In this document: positions 21,832 to 30,613 of the stretch, in pieces
How positions within the stretch are numbered: the stretch's first letter is position 1
Layout: each line of letters begins with the position of its first letter
DNA from: Jonesia denitrificans DSM 20603
Lineage (GTDB): Bacteria > Actinomycetota > Actinomycetes > Actinomycetales > Cellulomonadaceae
Assembly (NCBI RefSeq): GCF_000024065.1
Contig: NC_013174.1
Coordinates: 1,860,001-1,924,000, forward strand
Direction: 5' to 3'
Length of the DNA: 64,000 nucleotides
Position numbers and translations under genes: made by a program
The notes under the pieces: model-generated
The model's database searches: none
Seen by the model: the letters and a program-made list of their open reading frames with translations, nothing else
Told to the model about the DNA's origin: nothing

Positions 21832-22839
21832 TTAGTCGGGAATTGATGCGCCTGTGGTCTTCAAGAGCCTGCCAAGCACATACGGTTGCGTTGTTTGTTC
21901 TTTGGCAGGAACGTACACACCAATGATCGCAGTTCGTTTCACTGTCAGCGCGTTCTTCACTTTTGCATCCTTTTTCAGGAACGCTTTCTCAATGGCGGAC
22001 GGGGTGACTAAGGCTCCTGACTCACCTTTGAGAGTTCCAGCCAGTTCAATGGACGTGACAATCACCGCGCCGCCGTCGATTGTGCGCAGTGCATGCCACT
22101 CATCGGAGGGTTTGATGCTCTCTTTATACTCACCCTCGACCTGTTTTGCCGCGTCCTTCATATATTTGCGGAGGTCGGAGATTTCCTTCACAAATGTATC
22201 GTTCTCAATATTGAACGTGTCTTTTGCGTCTCCCGAGGGTTTTTTGAGCAATGACACGTACTGGTTGATCGCGTCAGTTGGGGCGAGCTGGAGTGTCTCA
22301 TCAAGCTCGGAAAGTTCTTGTGTCCCCACTCCTGATGCAGGGAACGTCGGCACGGTAATCCCGGGGAACAGGGGGAACCAACCCCACAGTTCATAGTTGT
22401 CTTGCGCAGATTCTTGTGTGTACACCACGAACCGTTCTGCTTCAAGGTTTTGCGGGCGTTCTGAAACCGCAAAGATTGTTCGTGGCCACCCTTGGCTGTT
22501 TGTCATGAAGACCGACTGCATGGTTGCGGGAAGTTCTGACAGTGAATCGTCACTCTTTTGCGCTGTGGCGATGCGGTACTCGGCTTGCCGGATTTTCAAT
22601 GCCGGCCCAGTGACCCGTTGCTCCAATGCCTCAGTGTCTTTTTCCGCGTCTGCAGCGCCGAGCGCTTCACCCACGACTTGGGTGACCTCAGCCATCTGGA
22701 CGTCAGTGAGGGCAGGGGTTTCTGCTTCAACGAGTTCTTGGTCAACATCGAGCGCTGGTACATCCGGGGTGCACCCGGCAATGAGCGTGCCCGCGAGGAT
22801 GCAGGTGAGGATTGTGGTGAAGCGTTGGGAGTTTCTCAA
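21832..22839 (-). CDS. Putative lipoprotein of unknown function
   Basis: A 335-residue secreted lipoprotein: signal peptide MRNSQRFTTILTCILAGTL ending in the lipobox LIAGC, so acylated on Cys23 and held at the outer face of the membrane. The remainder is soluble, acidic and not recognised by me; the segment WFPLFPGITVPTFPASGVGTQ is distinctive. The start is TTG at 22839 with AAGGAG about 9 nt upstream. It starts 13 bp after the membrane protein gene ends, and the thioredoxin-like gene follows, suggesting a joint envelope function. Confidence 0.8.
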   Translation of the reverse strand: MRNSQRFTTILTCILAGTLIAGCTPDVPALDVDQELVEAETPALTDVQMAEVTQVVGEALGAADAEKDTEALEQRVTGPALKIRQAEYRIATAQKSDDSLSELPATMQSVFMTNSQGWPRTIFAVSERPQNLEAERFVVYTQESAQDNYELWGWFPLFPGITVPTFPASGVGTQELSELDETLQLAPTDAINQYVSLLKKPSGDAKDTFNIENDTFVKEISDLRKYMKDAAKQVEGEYKESIKPSDEWHALRTIDGGAVIVTSIELAGTLKGESGALVTPSAIEKAFLKKDAKVKNALTVKRTAIIGVYVPAKEQTTQPYVLGRLLKTTGASIPD

Positions 22840-22852
22840 CGTGGCTCACTCC

Positions 22853-24688
22853 TTAGGACGTGCCAGAGTCGTTGTCACGGGCTTGTTGTGCGGCGGCGTC
22901 ACGGTATGACTGGTAGAGCGCGCGTCGCGTTCCCGGGCGTGGTGCCGGTTGTGCGGCTTGGTTGTCTGTGGGTGGGGTGGCAGCGGTGTGCTGCTTTGCC
23001 GAACCAGCGGAGGTTCCCGTGCGTTGTTCGGGGGCAGAGTTGTGGGGGCGAGGGCCCCCGCTGCGGGGACCGGGGGTGTAGGCAGGCTCACCAGTGCCAC
23101 GCGAAGGGATGCTCCCTTGTTGGCGTTGGTGCCGGGCGAGGGCTTCGTCGACGACGTGGGCGTCGTCGTCGGTGTGTGAGTATTGGCCGGGACGCATCCG
23201 GGTGTCTGGTGTAGGGGTCGCTTCGGAGGAGAGCCCCCAGGCGGCACGCCAGTTCGAGGCGCTGGTTTGGGTTTCTCGTGGCAACCACGGTTCACCTTGG
23301 TGGTGGGATGGTTGGCCTGGTGCAGACACGGTTGGGATTCCCGAGGTGTTGGGACGCCGTTGCCGGTCGGTCAGTTCCCGGAGTTCTCTTCGGGTGAAGC
23401 CAATGGCTTGCAACGTCCCGGTATCGAGCATGGAGGCAGCCTCGGGGGTGAGCCCGTAGGGCAACCCGGTGCGTGATCCTTCACGGGGGTTCTCACTGGC
23501 AGCTGAGTGTGCGGAGCGTGCCGATGCGGGGGTGGCGTGTGGTGGTGCACCGATAGTGGGCATCGACCCGGTGCGTGCGGTGATTCCCGCAGCCGTGCGG
23601 GCAGCGGGGGCGCCACCTTCAACTGTGGGGTTGTGATGGGCACCGGAGCCAGCGGGTTGGAAGCCTGTGCTCTTTCCTGTTGGTGCACCGTGGGTGTCGC
23701 GTTGTGGTTGATTTCCGGTCGTGGTCGCATCCCATGGCATTGCTGCTTGGGTGGGTGTGGAACTCGATGGAGCAGGTGCACCGGTTGCGGCTGCATCCCA
23801 TGGTGCAGCAGTCGATGCGCTACTTGGTGCATTGGGGGCGGATTTCTTCGTGCGGCGCGTCGCCTTTTTCTTGCTCAGGCGGGACAGCTTGGATGGGGTT
23901 GCACCAGCAGACTGGACTGAGGCTGCCGAGTGTGCTGAGTGTGCACTACGAGAACGTGTGGGAGCAACAGCGGTGGGCGATGCTGGTCGGCGGGCAGTCA
24001 TCACTAACACAATGACTCCGGCGAGCATAATGATCGCGCCCACAATGATGCCTGGCATCATCAGGGGCGTAGGAACCTCGCGCTCCCAGGTGAGGTTGAC
24101 CGCTGGCGCCCCGTCTGGGTTGGTGCTTCCAGCAATAATGACGATGGGGTCGGCGACGGAGGTGAGTTCCACCTGGATTGAGCCGGTCCCGGTCACTGCT
24201 TCGAACCACATATCGGAAGATTCCAACGCTGGGCCTGCGGGTTGCTCTTCACCGTCAGCGACCTCAGCGTCTTCGTTGTTCGCTGGTTCCTCGGCTTCGG
24301 CGTCAGCGTCTGCGTTTTCGCCGTTCTCGGTGTTTGCGGGACTGACAACGCGTGACCCAAGAGATTCCCAGGTGTCCACTCCGGTAATTTCTAGGTAAGG
24401 CTCGTTGGCCAGCCATCCTTGTGCGTCGTACACGCGGGCAACCGCGAGGGAGACATCGGTGTCGGCGCTGCTTCGCGCTTCAACGGTGACGGTGTCACTA
24501 ATTTGCCCGAGCACCCCCGGTGCAGTCATGACATAACGCCCCTCACTCGAGGCGGGCACACCAAGGGTCACGATTGACTCTGGCCTCCAGATGGTGCCTG
24601 ATGCGACACCAAGTCCGGCGACCACACAACCGAGAACTATGAGCACTACGGGTAACAGCTTCTTGCGCAATTGACCATGCCCCTTCAA
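22853..24688 (-). CDS. Two-segment membrane protein with long Pro/Ala/Ser-rich cytoplasmic tail
   Basis: A 611-residue protein not assignable to a named family. A signal-anchor (LLPVVLIVLGCVVAGLGVASG) is followed by an exported domain of about 180 residues, interrupted by a Glu/Asn/Ala-rich acidic linker, then a second membrane helix (IIVGAIIMLAGVIVLVMTA). After that comes a basic stretch (KKKATRRTKKSA) and about 350 residues of low-complexity Pro/Ser/Thr/Ala/Gly sequence, presumably cytoplasmic. A degenerate Arg/Leu-rich patch (TLQAIGFTRRELRELTDRQRR) may be a binding motif. Start is TTG at 24688 or TTG at 24670, the latter having AAGGGG about 9 nt upstream. Confidence 0.75.
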   Translation of the reverse strand: MKGHGQLRKKLLPVVLIVLGCVVAGLGVASGTIWRPESIVTLGVPASSEGRYVMTAPGVLGQISDTVTVEARSSADTDVSLAVARVYDAQGWLANEPYLEITGVDTWESLGSRVVSPANTENGENADADAEAEEPANNEDAEVADGEEQPAGPALESSDMWFEAVTGTGSIQVELTSVADPIVIIAGSTNPDGAPAVNLTWEREVPTPLMMPGIIVGAIIMLAGVIVLVMTARRPASPTAVAPTRSRSAHSAHSAASVQSAGATPSKLSRLSKKKATRRTKKSAPNAPSSASTAAPWDAAATGAPAPSSSTPTQAAMPWDATTTGNQPQRDTHGAPTGKSTGFQPAGSGAHHNPTVEGGAPAARTAAGITARTGSMPTIGAPPHATPASARSAHSAASENPREGSRTGLPYGLTPEAASMLDTGTLQAIGFTRRELRELTDRQRRPNTSGIPTVSAPGQPSHHQGEPWLPRETQTSASNWRAAWGLSSEATPTPDTRMRPGQYSHTDDDAHVVDEALARHQRQQGSIPSRGTGEPAYTPGPRSGGPRPHNSAPEQRTGTSAGSAKQHTAATPPTDNQAAQPAPRPGTRRALYQSYRDAAAQQARDNDSGTS

Positions 24689-24922
24689 GACGACTGACCC
24701 AGCCTACCCGGCTCGCTTCAGATATCCTCTACCCAACCACGACCTGCACATCCTTGCCCACACCTCTTCACGAGTATTCGCTTGACGCGGAAATCCGGCC
24801 TACAGTTGTGTGTTGGGTCACGTTTCGGTGGGTGTAGCGCGTCACTGAGCAGGATTCCATGCCCCCTCCTTACTAGAATAGGGGAAGCAGTCCCCCTGAC
24901 ACCCATGAGCCTGGAGGCCACA

Positions 24923-27376
24923 GTGGCTGAAGACATCCCCTCGTTCCCCCTTGCGATGCGCGGATACGACCGCCAAAAAGTTGACGGCCACATCGCATCT
25001 TTGGAACGACAACTTGCCCAAGCTCGTGAACACACTGGTCAGGTGGAGTCTCAAACGCAAAGCCTGGCCGCGGAAAACTCCGCCCTCCAGGAACAGTTGA
25101 GCCAGTTACGCAAACAGCTCGATGAGATGGAACGCCCGTCATACTCGGGACTCGGTTCGCGCATTGAACAGTTGATGCGCACCGCTGAGGAACAATCCAG
25201 TGACATTCTCAGCCAGGCTGAGAAGCACGCCCATGACGTCACCACACAAGCCGAAGCAGCTGCGACCCAAATGCGTAGTCGCGCGGAAACAGAAGCTGTT
25301 GAACTCCTCACAGCCGCCCGCCGTGACGCCGAAGAAGCCCGCAGATCCGCCACTCAAGCAGCAGAATCTGCTGTCACATCGGCGCAACGACGCGCCGAGG
25401 AACTCGTGGGATCAGCGGAACGCGAAGCGGCACGTATTTCCACTGCTATCGCCACTGAAGAAACTGATCGCCGTACCAGTTTGGAACGTGAACTAGGGGC
25501 GTTGCGCGCTACAACGCAACGCGAGATCACCGAGTTCCGAGTGCGAAGCGAGCAAGAAATCGAAGAGATGCGTTCGCGCGCCATTGAAGAAACCACAGCA
25601 CTGCGCGAAGAAACTGAGATTTACGTCACGAACCTTCGGTCAACCGCTGAGGCAGAAACGACTGAGCTACGACACCGCACCGACGCTGAGACCGCACAAC
25701 TGCGGTCCAACACTGAGCAATACGTCGCCGAACTACGCTCCACCACAGAACGTGAAACCACCGAGCTACGGCAAAACGCCGAAAACGACGTCGCCCAGAT
25801 GCGCGCCGCAATGCAACGCGAAGTTGACGAACGCCGCGCCGAACTCGACCGCGAACTTGGGGAACTCAAACAAGCAACCGAAGCTGAGATCGCCCAATTC
25901 CGCCAAACCCAAGAACAAGAAATCACCCGCCAACGCGGCATCCTCGAACAAGAACTCAACGAACACCACGTTCGCACGACACGCGAAGCAAACGAAGCCC
26001 TCGAACAAGCACATCGAGAAGCAGCTCACCTGCGCGAAACCGCGCAACGCGAAGTGACCGAACTACGAGAAGCCGCCGAACGCGACACCAACGAACTGCG
26101 CGACGCAACCCAACGCGAACTCGCGGAACTGCGCGAACACACCCGCCTCACCGTCGAACGTGAACTCGCAGACGCCAGACGCACGGCACAAGACATGCTC
26201 AACAACGCACGCACCGAGTCAACTGCCATGCTCGATGACGCCCGCAAACAACTAGCACAAGCCGATCTCGATATTGCGCAACGGCATGAGGAAGCACAAT
26301 TGGCTGACTCACAACTCCACGCACGCACCAAAGCAGAAACTGACCGGCTCATCGCTGAAGCGGAACAACACGCTGCTGAAGCTGAACGTCGTGCCGCAGA
26401 AGCACTTGCCACATTTGAAAGTATTCGCGCGGACTCCGACACCTACGCCAAAGACACCACGGACCAGGCTCGTAGCAGCGCCGAAAACATTGTTGCCGAT
26501 GCACGCGACCAAGCTGACGACATCATCTTGCAAGCAAAGATGACCGCCGAACGCACCACAGCTGCAGCGCGCCGACAAGTTGAGGACCTCAGCCGGCAAA
26601 AAGAATCCATCGCGACCTACCTTGACGAACTACGTTCCATCCTGGCCGCTGAAGCAGTCCCCTCCCAGGCAACGCTCGAAAAAGTTGCTGTCGTGGAAGA
26701 AAACTTCCAAGCAGCGGAAGAACAACGCACCGCAGAACTCACCGCTGACCTCAACACCCTGGGCGACCACGAAGACCTCGACAACATTGACGAGGTCGCC
26801 GCACTCGACGGTGATGACACTGTTGTCGCCAGTGACGTCACAGCGGACAGTGTGGACGGCACCGAACCGTCCGCACCATCACCCGCGGAACTGGCAGAAC
26901 CGAGCAACGCCGAGGTGACCAGTTCACCTGCGTCCGTGGACGAATTTGTCCCCGGCCCAGACAACCGTGACGACACCCCCAGCACCACTACTGACGATGC
27001 GCCCCCAGCGATCGACAACGAAACCGCTGACGCCCACAGTCAGGAGGACACTGCCGAGGCCGCAGCGCCGGTCGCTGCCACACCCGACGAAGCCACCAGC
27101 GCATCGCCAATCGAACCACCACCGACCAACCCTGAACTCGACGCCCAAGAAGAAGCCGAAGACGCTGCCCTCGCCGACGACATCCTCGACGAAGAAGAAG
27201 ACACCGGCCCCAGCTCACCCGGCTACCAAACCCCCGCACAAGCAGCACGCAAAGCAGCGTCCGGGCGACCCAAACCACTCTCCGCGAACACCGGGCAAAT
27301 CCCCCTGCCCGGAACCACACCACACCCACCCAAAGCCACCGCACCCCAACCGAAGAAGAACAGGGGCAAAGCATGA
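24923..27376 (+). CDS. DivIVA-domain coiled-coil protein with hendecad repeats (Scy/FilP-like architecture)
   Basis: A large cytoskeletal-type protein of about 817 residues. The N-terminus (SFPLAMRGYDRQKVDGHIASLE) is a DivIVA/Wag31 membrane-curvature-binding motif. A central coiled coil follows, whose codons 205-293 repeat with an exact 11-residue period marked by [LMF]-R, then further charged coiled coil to about residue 600. The last ~200 residues are acidic, Pro/Ala-rich and disordered, ending in a basic tail (PKKNRGKA). GTG at 24923 is preceded by GGAGG at 24913-24917; ATG at 24905 is an alternative. A role in polar growth or cell-wall placement is inferred from family architecture. The stop overlaps the next ORF (ATGA). 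Confidence 0.83.
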   Translation: MAEDIPSFPLAMRGYDRQKVDGHIASLERQLAQAREHTGQVESQTQSLAAENSALQEQLSQLRKQLDEMERPSYSGLGSRIEQLMRTAEEQSSDILSQAEKHAHDVTTQAEAAATQMRSRAETEAVELLTAARRDAEEARRSATQAAESAVTSAQRRAEELVGSAEREAARISTAIATEETDRRTSLERELGALRATTQREITEFRVRSEQEIEEMRSRAIEETTALREETEIYVTNLRSTAEAETTELRHRTDAETAQLRSNTEQYVAELRSTTERETTELRQNAENDVAQMRAAMQREVDERRAELDRELGELKQATEAEIAQFRQTQEQEITRQRGILEQELNEHHVRTTREANEALEQAHREAAHLRETAQREVTELREAAERDTNELRDATQRELAELREHTRLTVERELADARRTAQDMLNNARTESTAMLDDARKQLAQADLDIAQRHEEAQLADSQLHARTKAETDRLIAEAEQHAAEAERRAAEALATFESIRADSDTYAKDTTDQARSSAENIVADARDQADDIILQAKMTAERTTAAARRQVEDLSRQKESIATYLDELRSILAAEAVPSQATLEKVAVVEENFQAAEEQRTAELTADLNTLGDHEDLDNIDEVAALDGDDTVVASDVTADSVDGTEPSAPSPAELAEPSNAEVTSSPASVDEFVPGPDNRDDTPSTTTDDAPPAIDNETADAHSQEDTAEAAAPVAATPDEATSASPIEPPPTNPELDAQEEAEDAALADDILDEEEDTGPSSPGYQTPAQAARKAASGRPKPLSANTGQIPLPGTTPHPPKATAPQPKKNRGKA
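25535..25801 (+). repeat. 33-bp coding periodicity (11-residue coiled-coil repeat)
   Basis: Within the DivIVA-domain gene, hydrophobic-Arg pairs (FR, MR, LR) fall at 25535, 25568, 25601, 25634, 25667, 25700, 25733, 25766 and 25799, i.e. every 33 bp without exception. At protein level each unit resembles LRSTTERETTE. This is a hendecad coiled coil, not a DNA-level tandem repeat, because synonymous codons vary. Confidence 0.9.
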
Positions 27377-27801
27377 ATAACGCCAACTGGCGTGACACAA
27401 AAACTGCGAACGCCCTTCACCTTGAAGCCGAACTCCAACGACGGCGAGAACGAGAAACTGAGCAAGCACGCACACTCATTGCTGGTTTCCTCACCCAAGT
27501 CAAGGAACACGGCCCTGCACCCGTGCCCCTCAAAGCACGGTCCTACAACGGGTCTACCACCTACCGCACGCCACACGTGGGCTGGTACCTGAAAAACAAC
27601 CACTCAGTTGCCCTCGACACCGACGGACAGTTTTACGTACTCAGCGTGCAAGGATCCCTCCTTGCACGCTTCAGCGGTGTCACAGTCGAACCCAGCGACC
27701 CGCCACTGGTGTTGGGGTTAGGCGGCCGCGACGGCGAATCACTTGACCTCAGCGAGGCGCTCGACCGTGTCCTTGCCAACGACGTCACACAACACAACTA
27801 A
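27373..27801 (+). CDS. Small conserved-looking hypothetical protein
   Basis: A 142-residue protein I cannot assign. Residues 15-40 form an Arg/Glu-rich helix (LEAELQRRRERETEQ). The middle part (TPHVGWYLKNNHSVALDTDGQFYVL) looks like a beta-sheet module, and the C-terminus is GLGGRDGESLDLSEALDRVLAND. Its ATG overlaps the stop of the DivIVA-domain gene by 4 bp, so it is translationally coupled to it and may be a functional partner. Its 3' end overlaps the convergent hydrolase gene by 4 bp. Confidence 0.75.
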   Translation: MNNANWRDTKTANALHLEAELQRRRERETEQARTLIAGFLTQVKEHGPAPVPLKARSYNGSTTYRTPHVGWYLKNNHSVALDTDGQFYVLSVQGSLLARFSGVTVEPSDPPLVLGLGGRDGESLDLSEALDRVLANDVTQHN

Positions 27802-28589
27802 AGGCCCACTAAAAAACGAGTGACCTCACGAGCAACCGCACCAGGCTGCTCCACCGCAGTCATGTGCCCAGCAGCAGGAATCTCCACAAACCGCGCATTG
27901 GGCAACGCCTGCGCGAGCGCACGCATCACCTGGTCATCAGACTGCGCATCGTGCTCTCCACGCAGCACCAACGCTGGACGATCCCAACCACGCACCACAT
28001 CAAACGAATCATCCCGGGACGCCATAGCGCGTTGAGACCACGCCACCCCCGCCGGGTCTTGCTCACTGATCCACTGCGCGAGCAACGCTACCTCCCGGTC
28101 CCGGTCAGCACGCAACGGCTGCGCCACCGTGGCAGCTGCCATCCCCAGCACAGCGGACACCGACGCTTCGCGCTCCACCTGGTCAGCAACCTCGAGGCGC
28201 TTCGCCGCCGCCGCCGGGGTGTCCGCCTCCGCTTTGGTGTCAAGAAACACCACCCCAGCAAGACGGTCACCAGCACGCCGCAACAACTCCATCGTGACGT
28301 AGCCCCCCATCGACAAACCGGCCACAACAACGCGGCCAGGCAGCGCATCGATCAGCGGAACAATCAACTGGGCAGACGACGCCAACGACGGCGGCTGCGG
28401 TAACACCCCACGTGAGTGACCCAAACCTGGCAAATCAACAGCCATCACCCCCCACTGCTGAGGCAAGTGCGGAACAACTGCGTCCCACATCCGTGAATCC
28501 ACCGGAAAACCGTGCAACAACACAAGCGTGCCAGCAGTACCTGACCGGTACGTGTGCGTCACCAACGCCTCGTTCGCCATCATGCTCAC
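27798..28589 (-). CDS. Alpha/beta-fold hydrolase
   Basis: A 263-residue single-domain hydrolase with the complete catalytic layout: oxyanion-hole region LLHGFPVDSRMWD, nucleophile in GLSMGG, acid in LRGEHDAQS and histidine in PAAGHMTAVEQP. Substrate unknown. Start is GTG at 28589 or ATG at 28583. It lies about 20 bp downstream of a small zinc-binding gene on the same strand, and so probably in one operon with it. Confidence 0.9.
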   Translation of the reverse strand: MSMMANEALVTHTYRSGTAGTLVLLHGFPVDSRMWDAVVPHLPQQWGVMAVDLPGLGHSRGVLPQPPSLASSAQLIVPLIDALPGRVVVAGLSMGGYVTMELLRRAGDRLAGVVFLDTKAEADTPAAAAKRLEVADQVEREASVSAVLGMAAATVAQPLRADRDREVALLAQWISEQDPAGVAWSQRAMASRDDSFDVVRGWDRPALVLRGEHDAQSDDQVMRALAQALPNARFVEIPAAGHMTAVEQPGAVAREVTRFLVGL

Positions 28590-28610
28590 AACCTTTCACT
28601 CACGGGTTCA

Positions 28611-28901
28611 CTACTCCGCAATGGACCAACAGTGCGTGTGCCAATGTCGGCGAGCATCCAACGCAGCTTGCTCACCAAAAATTGACTCATTCGCCCACGC
28701 CACCACATGCGCCGTCCACGGCGCAACCCGATGATGGCACCCCGGGCAGACATACTCCTTCTCGTTGCCCCGCACCGGCTGCACCGTCCACTCCTCACCG
28801 TGACGCGTCACCTGACGGCGCCCACCCGTCGCCCGCTGCATCTCAAGAGGACGATGCGCGGCAGAGTACGGGCGTTTCGAGGAACGGCGAGACGAAGGCA
28901 T
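28611..28901 (-). CDS. Small zinc-binding-type protein
   Basis: About 96 residues from MPSSRRSSKRPY. A basic N-terminus is followed by YVCPGCHHRVAPWTAHVV and a C-terminal RRHWHTHCW. The CxxC pair and the later His/Cys suggest one zinc site. Similar short proteins are common in actinobacteria, often labelled ATP/GTP-binding without evidence; the function is unknown. The open frame extends to 28952, but ATG at 28901 is preferred on protein composition. Confidence 0.75.
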   Translation of the reverse strand: MPSSRRSSKRPYSAAHRPLEMQRATGGRRQVTRHGEEWTVQPVRGNEKEYVCPGCHHRVAPWTAHVVAWANESIFGEQAALDARRHWHTHCWSIAE

Positions 28902-29010
28902 ACCTCTATTGTGCCGCGCCCAGCCACCCAGAGCGAACGACCCAGCGAACACTCAGAAACCACCGTTACAGTGAAGCAACAGCACAACCCCAACCGTGAA
29001 GGACACACAC

Positions 29011-29988
29011 GTGAAGATCCGCCCATTGCGTTCACTGGCGGCTGCCGCGCTAGTCACAACGCTCGCTCTGACCGGCTGCTCCTCGGACGACAGCGCAGAC
29101 GACGCCCCCAGCGCCACCGAAACCCAAACGGACGGGGCAACTGACACCACCTCCGACGCTGACAAAGCGACACTCGAAAAGGTCAGTGTCACCACATCGG
29201 ATGACGCCAAACCAGAAGTCACCTTTGACGGCCCCCTGACATTTGAAGGAAACGCCGCCTACACGGCGGAACAGGGTGACGGCGGAGAACTTGCTGAAGG
29301 TAACCTCGTTGCGGTGAACATGTCTGTGTACTCCGGTGAGGACGCATCCGCAACAAACTCCACCTACGACAATGACGCCCTCACCCACTTGCTTCTTGAC
29401 CCCACCCAAATCCCCGCGTCGTTCGTGGCTGCGATGACAGAAGCAGGTGTTGGCGGTACTGTCCTGCTCGGACAGCCGGGAGTCGAAGCCACTGAAGAAG
29501 GCGGCACCACACAGCCCGCCTACGTGTACGTCGTCGAAATTGAACAAAGCGTCCCCACCTCAGCACAGGGTGAAGACGTCGCCCAAGACGACGACTCACT
29601 ACCACAAGTCACCCTTGACGACACCGGAAAGCCTTCCGTAGAAATCCCCGACGGTTACAAGGGCACCGACGAACTCCAGGTCATCACCTTGAAGAAGGGT
29701 GACGGACCTGAAGTTGGTGAGATGGACTTCGTATGGTCGCAATATTCCGGGTGGCAGCTTGACGGCACCCAATTCGATTCGTCCTGGGAACGCGGAAAGC
29801 CCATGGGCTTCCAACTGATGCAGGTCATCCAAGGGTGGTCTGAAGGATTGGCCGGGGTTCCCATTGGTTCCCAAGTTATGCTCATTGTCCCAGGTGACAT
29901 GGGTTACGGTGAAGGAGAAGGAACCAGCGACTCTGGTCAACCGTTGGGTGACCTCATCTTTGTTGTCGATGTCCTCGGTGTGAACTAA
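29011..29988 (+). CDS. FKBP-type peptidyl-prolyl isomerase lipoprotein
   Basis: A lipid-anchored extracytoplasmic folding helper. Signal peptide MKIRPLRSLAAAALVTTLAL leads to lipobox LTGC, then an Asp/Ser/Thr-rich linker. Two FKBP-like halves follow; the C-terminal half has the clear FKBP pattern (VWSQYSGWQLDGTQFDSSW..., VIQGWSEGLAGVPIGSQVML, GDMGYG). The first half is more divergent. GTG at 29011 has GAAGGA 7 nt upstream, better than GTG at 28996. A strong terminator follows the stop. Confidence 0.92.
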   Translation: MKIRPLRSLAAAALVTTLALTGCSSDDSADDAPSATETQTDGATDTTSDADKATLEKVSVTTSDDAKPEVTFDGPLTFEGNAAYTAEQGDGGELAEGNLVAVNMSVYSGEDASATNSTYDNDALTHLLLDPTQIPASFVAAMTEAGVGGTVLLGQPGVEATEEGGTTQPAYVYVVEIEQSVPTSAQGEDVAQDDDSLPQVTLDDTGKPSVEIPDGYKGTDELQVITLKKGDGPEVGEMDFVWSQYSGWQLDGTQFDSSWERGKPMGFQLMQVIQGWSEGLAGVPIGSQVMLIVPGDMGYGEGEGTSDSGQPLGDLIFVVDVLGVN

Positions 29989-30018
29989 CCCCACCACAAT
30001 TCAGCAGTGTGATGTGTA

Positions 30019-30048
30019 GCGGCAGGGCGCAGATTGGCGCCCTGCCGC
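30019..30048 (+). terminator. Rho-independent-type terminator after FKBP gene
   Basis: A 12-bp perfect stem GCGGCAGGGCGC / GCGCCCTGCCGC with a 6-nt loop, 30 bp after the FKBP stop and 25 bp before the phosphoribosyltransferase start. It is followed only by TTACTC, so the T-tract is weak. Confidence 0.8.
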
Positions 30049-30072
30049 TTACTCACCCCTTAGGGTAGGAAC

Positions 30073-30582
30073 ATGGCAGAGATCGTCACAGAACACGGCA
30101 TCCGCGAAGTCCTTGATTGGGACGAGTTTGGGATCGCCACGCGGCAACTTGCACAACAGGTTGTGGACTCCGGTTTTACTCCCGATGTGGTGGTTGCGAT
30201 CGCCCGTGGAGGTCTGGTTCCCGGTGGTGCCATGGCTTACGCGCTGGGCACGAAGGGCGTGGGCACCATGAACGTGGAGTTTTACACCGACATTGGTCAA
30301 ACGCTCACCGACCCGCGTCTGCTGCCTCCGTTGATGGACACTCAAGAACTCGCGGACCAAAAAGTTCTTGTCGTGGACGATGTCGCCGACTCGGGGCGCA
30401 CCCTTGCTCTGGTCATGGACATGCTCGCGAAACAAGGGTCCGAAGCCCGGTCAGCGGTGTTGTACACAAAACCACGCTCGCTGATCACCCCGGACTACTC
30501 CTGGAAGGTGACCGACGAGTGGATTACCTTTCCGTGGTCGGCGCTGCCTCCCATTGGGCAAGACCACTCAATCGACGCGTAA
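30073..30582 (+). CDS. Phosphoribosyltransferase (xanthine/hypoxanthine PRT-like)
   Basis: A 169-residue type I phosphoribosyltransferase with the PRPP-binding loop VLVVDDVADSGRTL and the N-terminal DVVVAIARGGLVPGG. Such proteins salvage purine bases; the exact base is not predictable here. ATG at 30073 follows TAGGGTAGGAAC. It is followed after 31 bp by the methionine aminopeptidase gene. Confidence 0.87.
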   Translation: MAEIVTEHGIREVLDWDEFGIATRQLAQQVVDSGFTPDVVVAIARGGLVPGGAMAYALGTKGVGTMNVEFYTDIGQTLTDPRLLPPLMDTQELADQKVLVVDDVADSGRTLALVMDMLAKQGSEARSAVLYTKPRSLITPDYSWKVTDEWITFPWSALPPIGQDHSIDA

Positions 30583-30613
30583 CACCTGGTGTGCTGACAA
30601 GGGAAGCGACACG

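Noticed and set aside
25535-25801. 33-bp periodic repeat as a possible CRISPR or tandem DNA repeat
   Set aside because: Units share protein pattern but vary at synonymous positions; there are no identical repeats with unique spacers.
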